A stretch of DNA of 5,723 bases from CAYLKS01 sp964384205 [NCBI: uncultured bacterium] (GTDB lineage Bacteria; JAGOEH01). The stretch is taken from contig CAYLKS010000113.1 in the NCBI GenBank assembly GCA_964384205.1, positions 1-5,723 of the forward strand, in the 5' to 3' direction. The position numbers and the translations under genes are program-made. Each line of letters opens with the position of its first letter. Positions within the stretch are counted from its first letter, which is position 1. Under the pieces are notes generated by a model, which made no database searches, had not been told where the DNA came from, and was given only the letters and a program-made list of their open reading frames with translations. Shown here in pieces: positions 5,669-5,723 of the stretch.

Positions 5669-5723
5669 ATGATAGAGTACGAAAAAACAGATGACAAAAA
5701 TATCATCAAGCAAATTGAAACGG
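5669..5723 (+). CDS. 5' end of the next operon gene (partial, cut by window edge)
   Basis: Eighteen codons are visible, reading MIEYEKTDDKNIIKQIET, too few to assign a family. The ATG lies 2 nt after the TAA of the beta-sandwich gene in the same orientation, in keeping with the tight packing of the operon. No Shine-Dalgarno sequence is obvious; the region just upstream reads GTTAGTTAAAA, so coupling with the upstream gene is likely. The visible part is charged and hydrophilic. Confidence 0.6.
   Translation, partial: MIEYEKTDDKNIIKQIET

Noticed and set aside
1-5723. tRNA genes, CRISPR arrays, insertion sequences, attachment sites
   Set aside because: No cloverleaf-like sequence, regularly spaced repeats, transposase or flanking direct repeats were seen on reading both strands, and nearly all of the window is tightly packed coding sequence.

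Overview
The window looks like part of an AT-rich head-tail virus or provirus genome. It holds a diagnostic packaging and head module in the order large terminase, small membrane protein, portal, metallo-beta-lactamase-fold fusion protein, beta-sandwich protein. A short divergent block of small genes lies to the left. The host is most likely an archaeon, which is an inference. The first gene of each putative transcription unit has no Shine-Dalgarno sequence, and a TATA-like box is centred about 24 nt before its start codon, as expected for leaderless archaeal transcripts. Several internal genes instead carry Shine-Dalgarno motifs of the AAGGTG or GAGG kind. I cannot name the host or the virus. 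Composition is very AT-rich, and the codons favour AGA, ATA and TTA.

Minus strand, left (positions 926 down to 1): a 76-aa holin-like hydrophobic protein is joined TAATG-style to a 44-aa tyrosine-rich mini-protein. After a 53-bp spacer with its own TATA-like box come a 64-aa helical protein, a coiled-coil protein of about 91 aa, and the ATGA-coupled start of a further gene cut by the window edge.

The 43-bp spacer at 927-969 separates the two directions. It is purely promoter-like and appears to hold one shared TATA core serving both ways.

Plus strand (970 to the end): one tightly packed operon. A 43-aa ribbon-helix-helix-like mini-protein occupies the small-terminase position and overlaps the terminase start by ATGA. 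It is followed by the large terminase (ATPase plus RNase H-type nuclease), a two-helix membrane protein overlapping the terminase 3' end, the portal, the MBL-fold fusion, an Ig-like beta-sandwich protein, and the first 18 codons of another gene. The terminase and portal define DNA packaging. The most unusual gene is the MBL fusion: its metal-binding residues are mostly replaced, it continues into a PUA/ASCH-like domain and a charged coiled coil, and it sits where a prohead protease and scaffold would normally be found.
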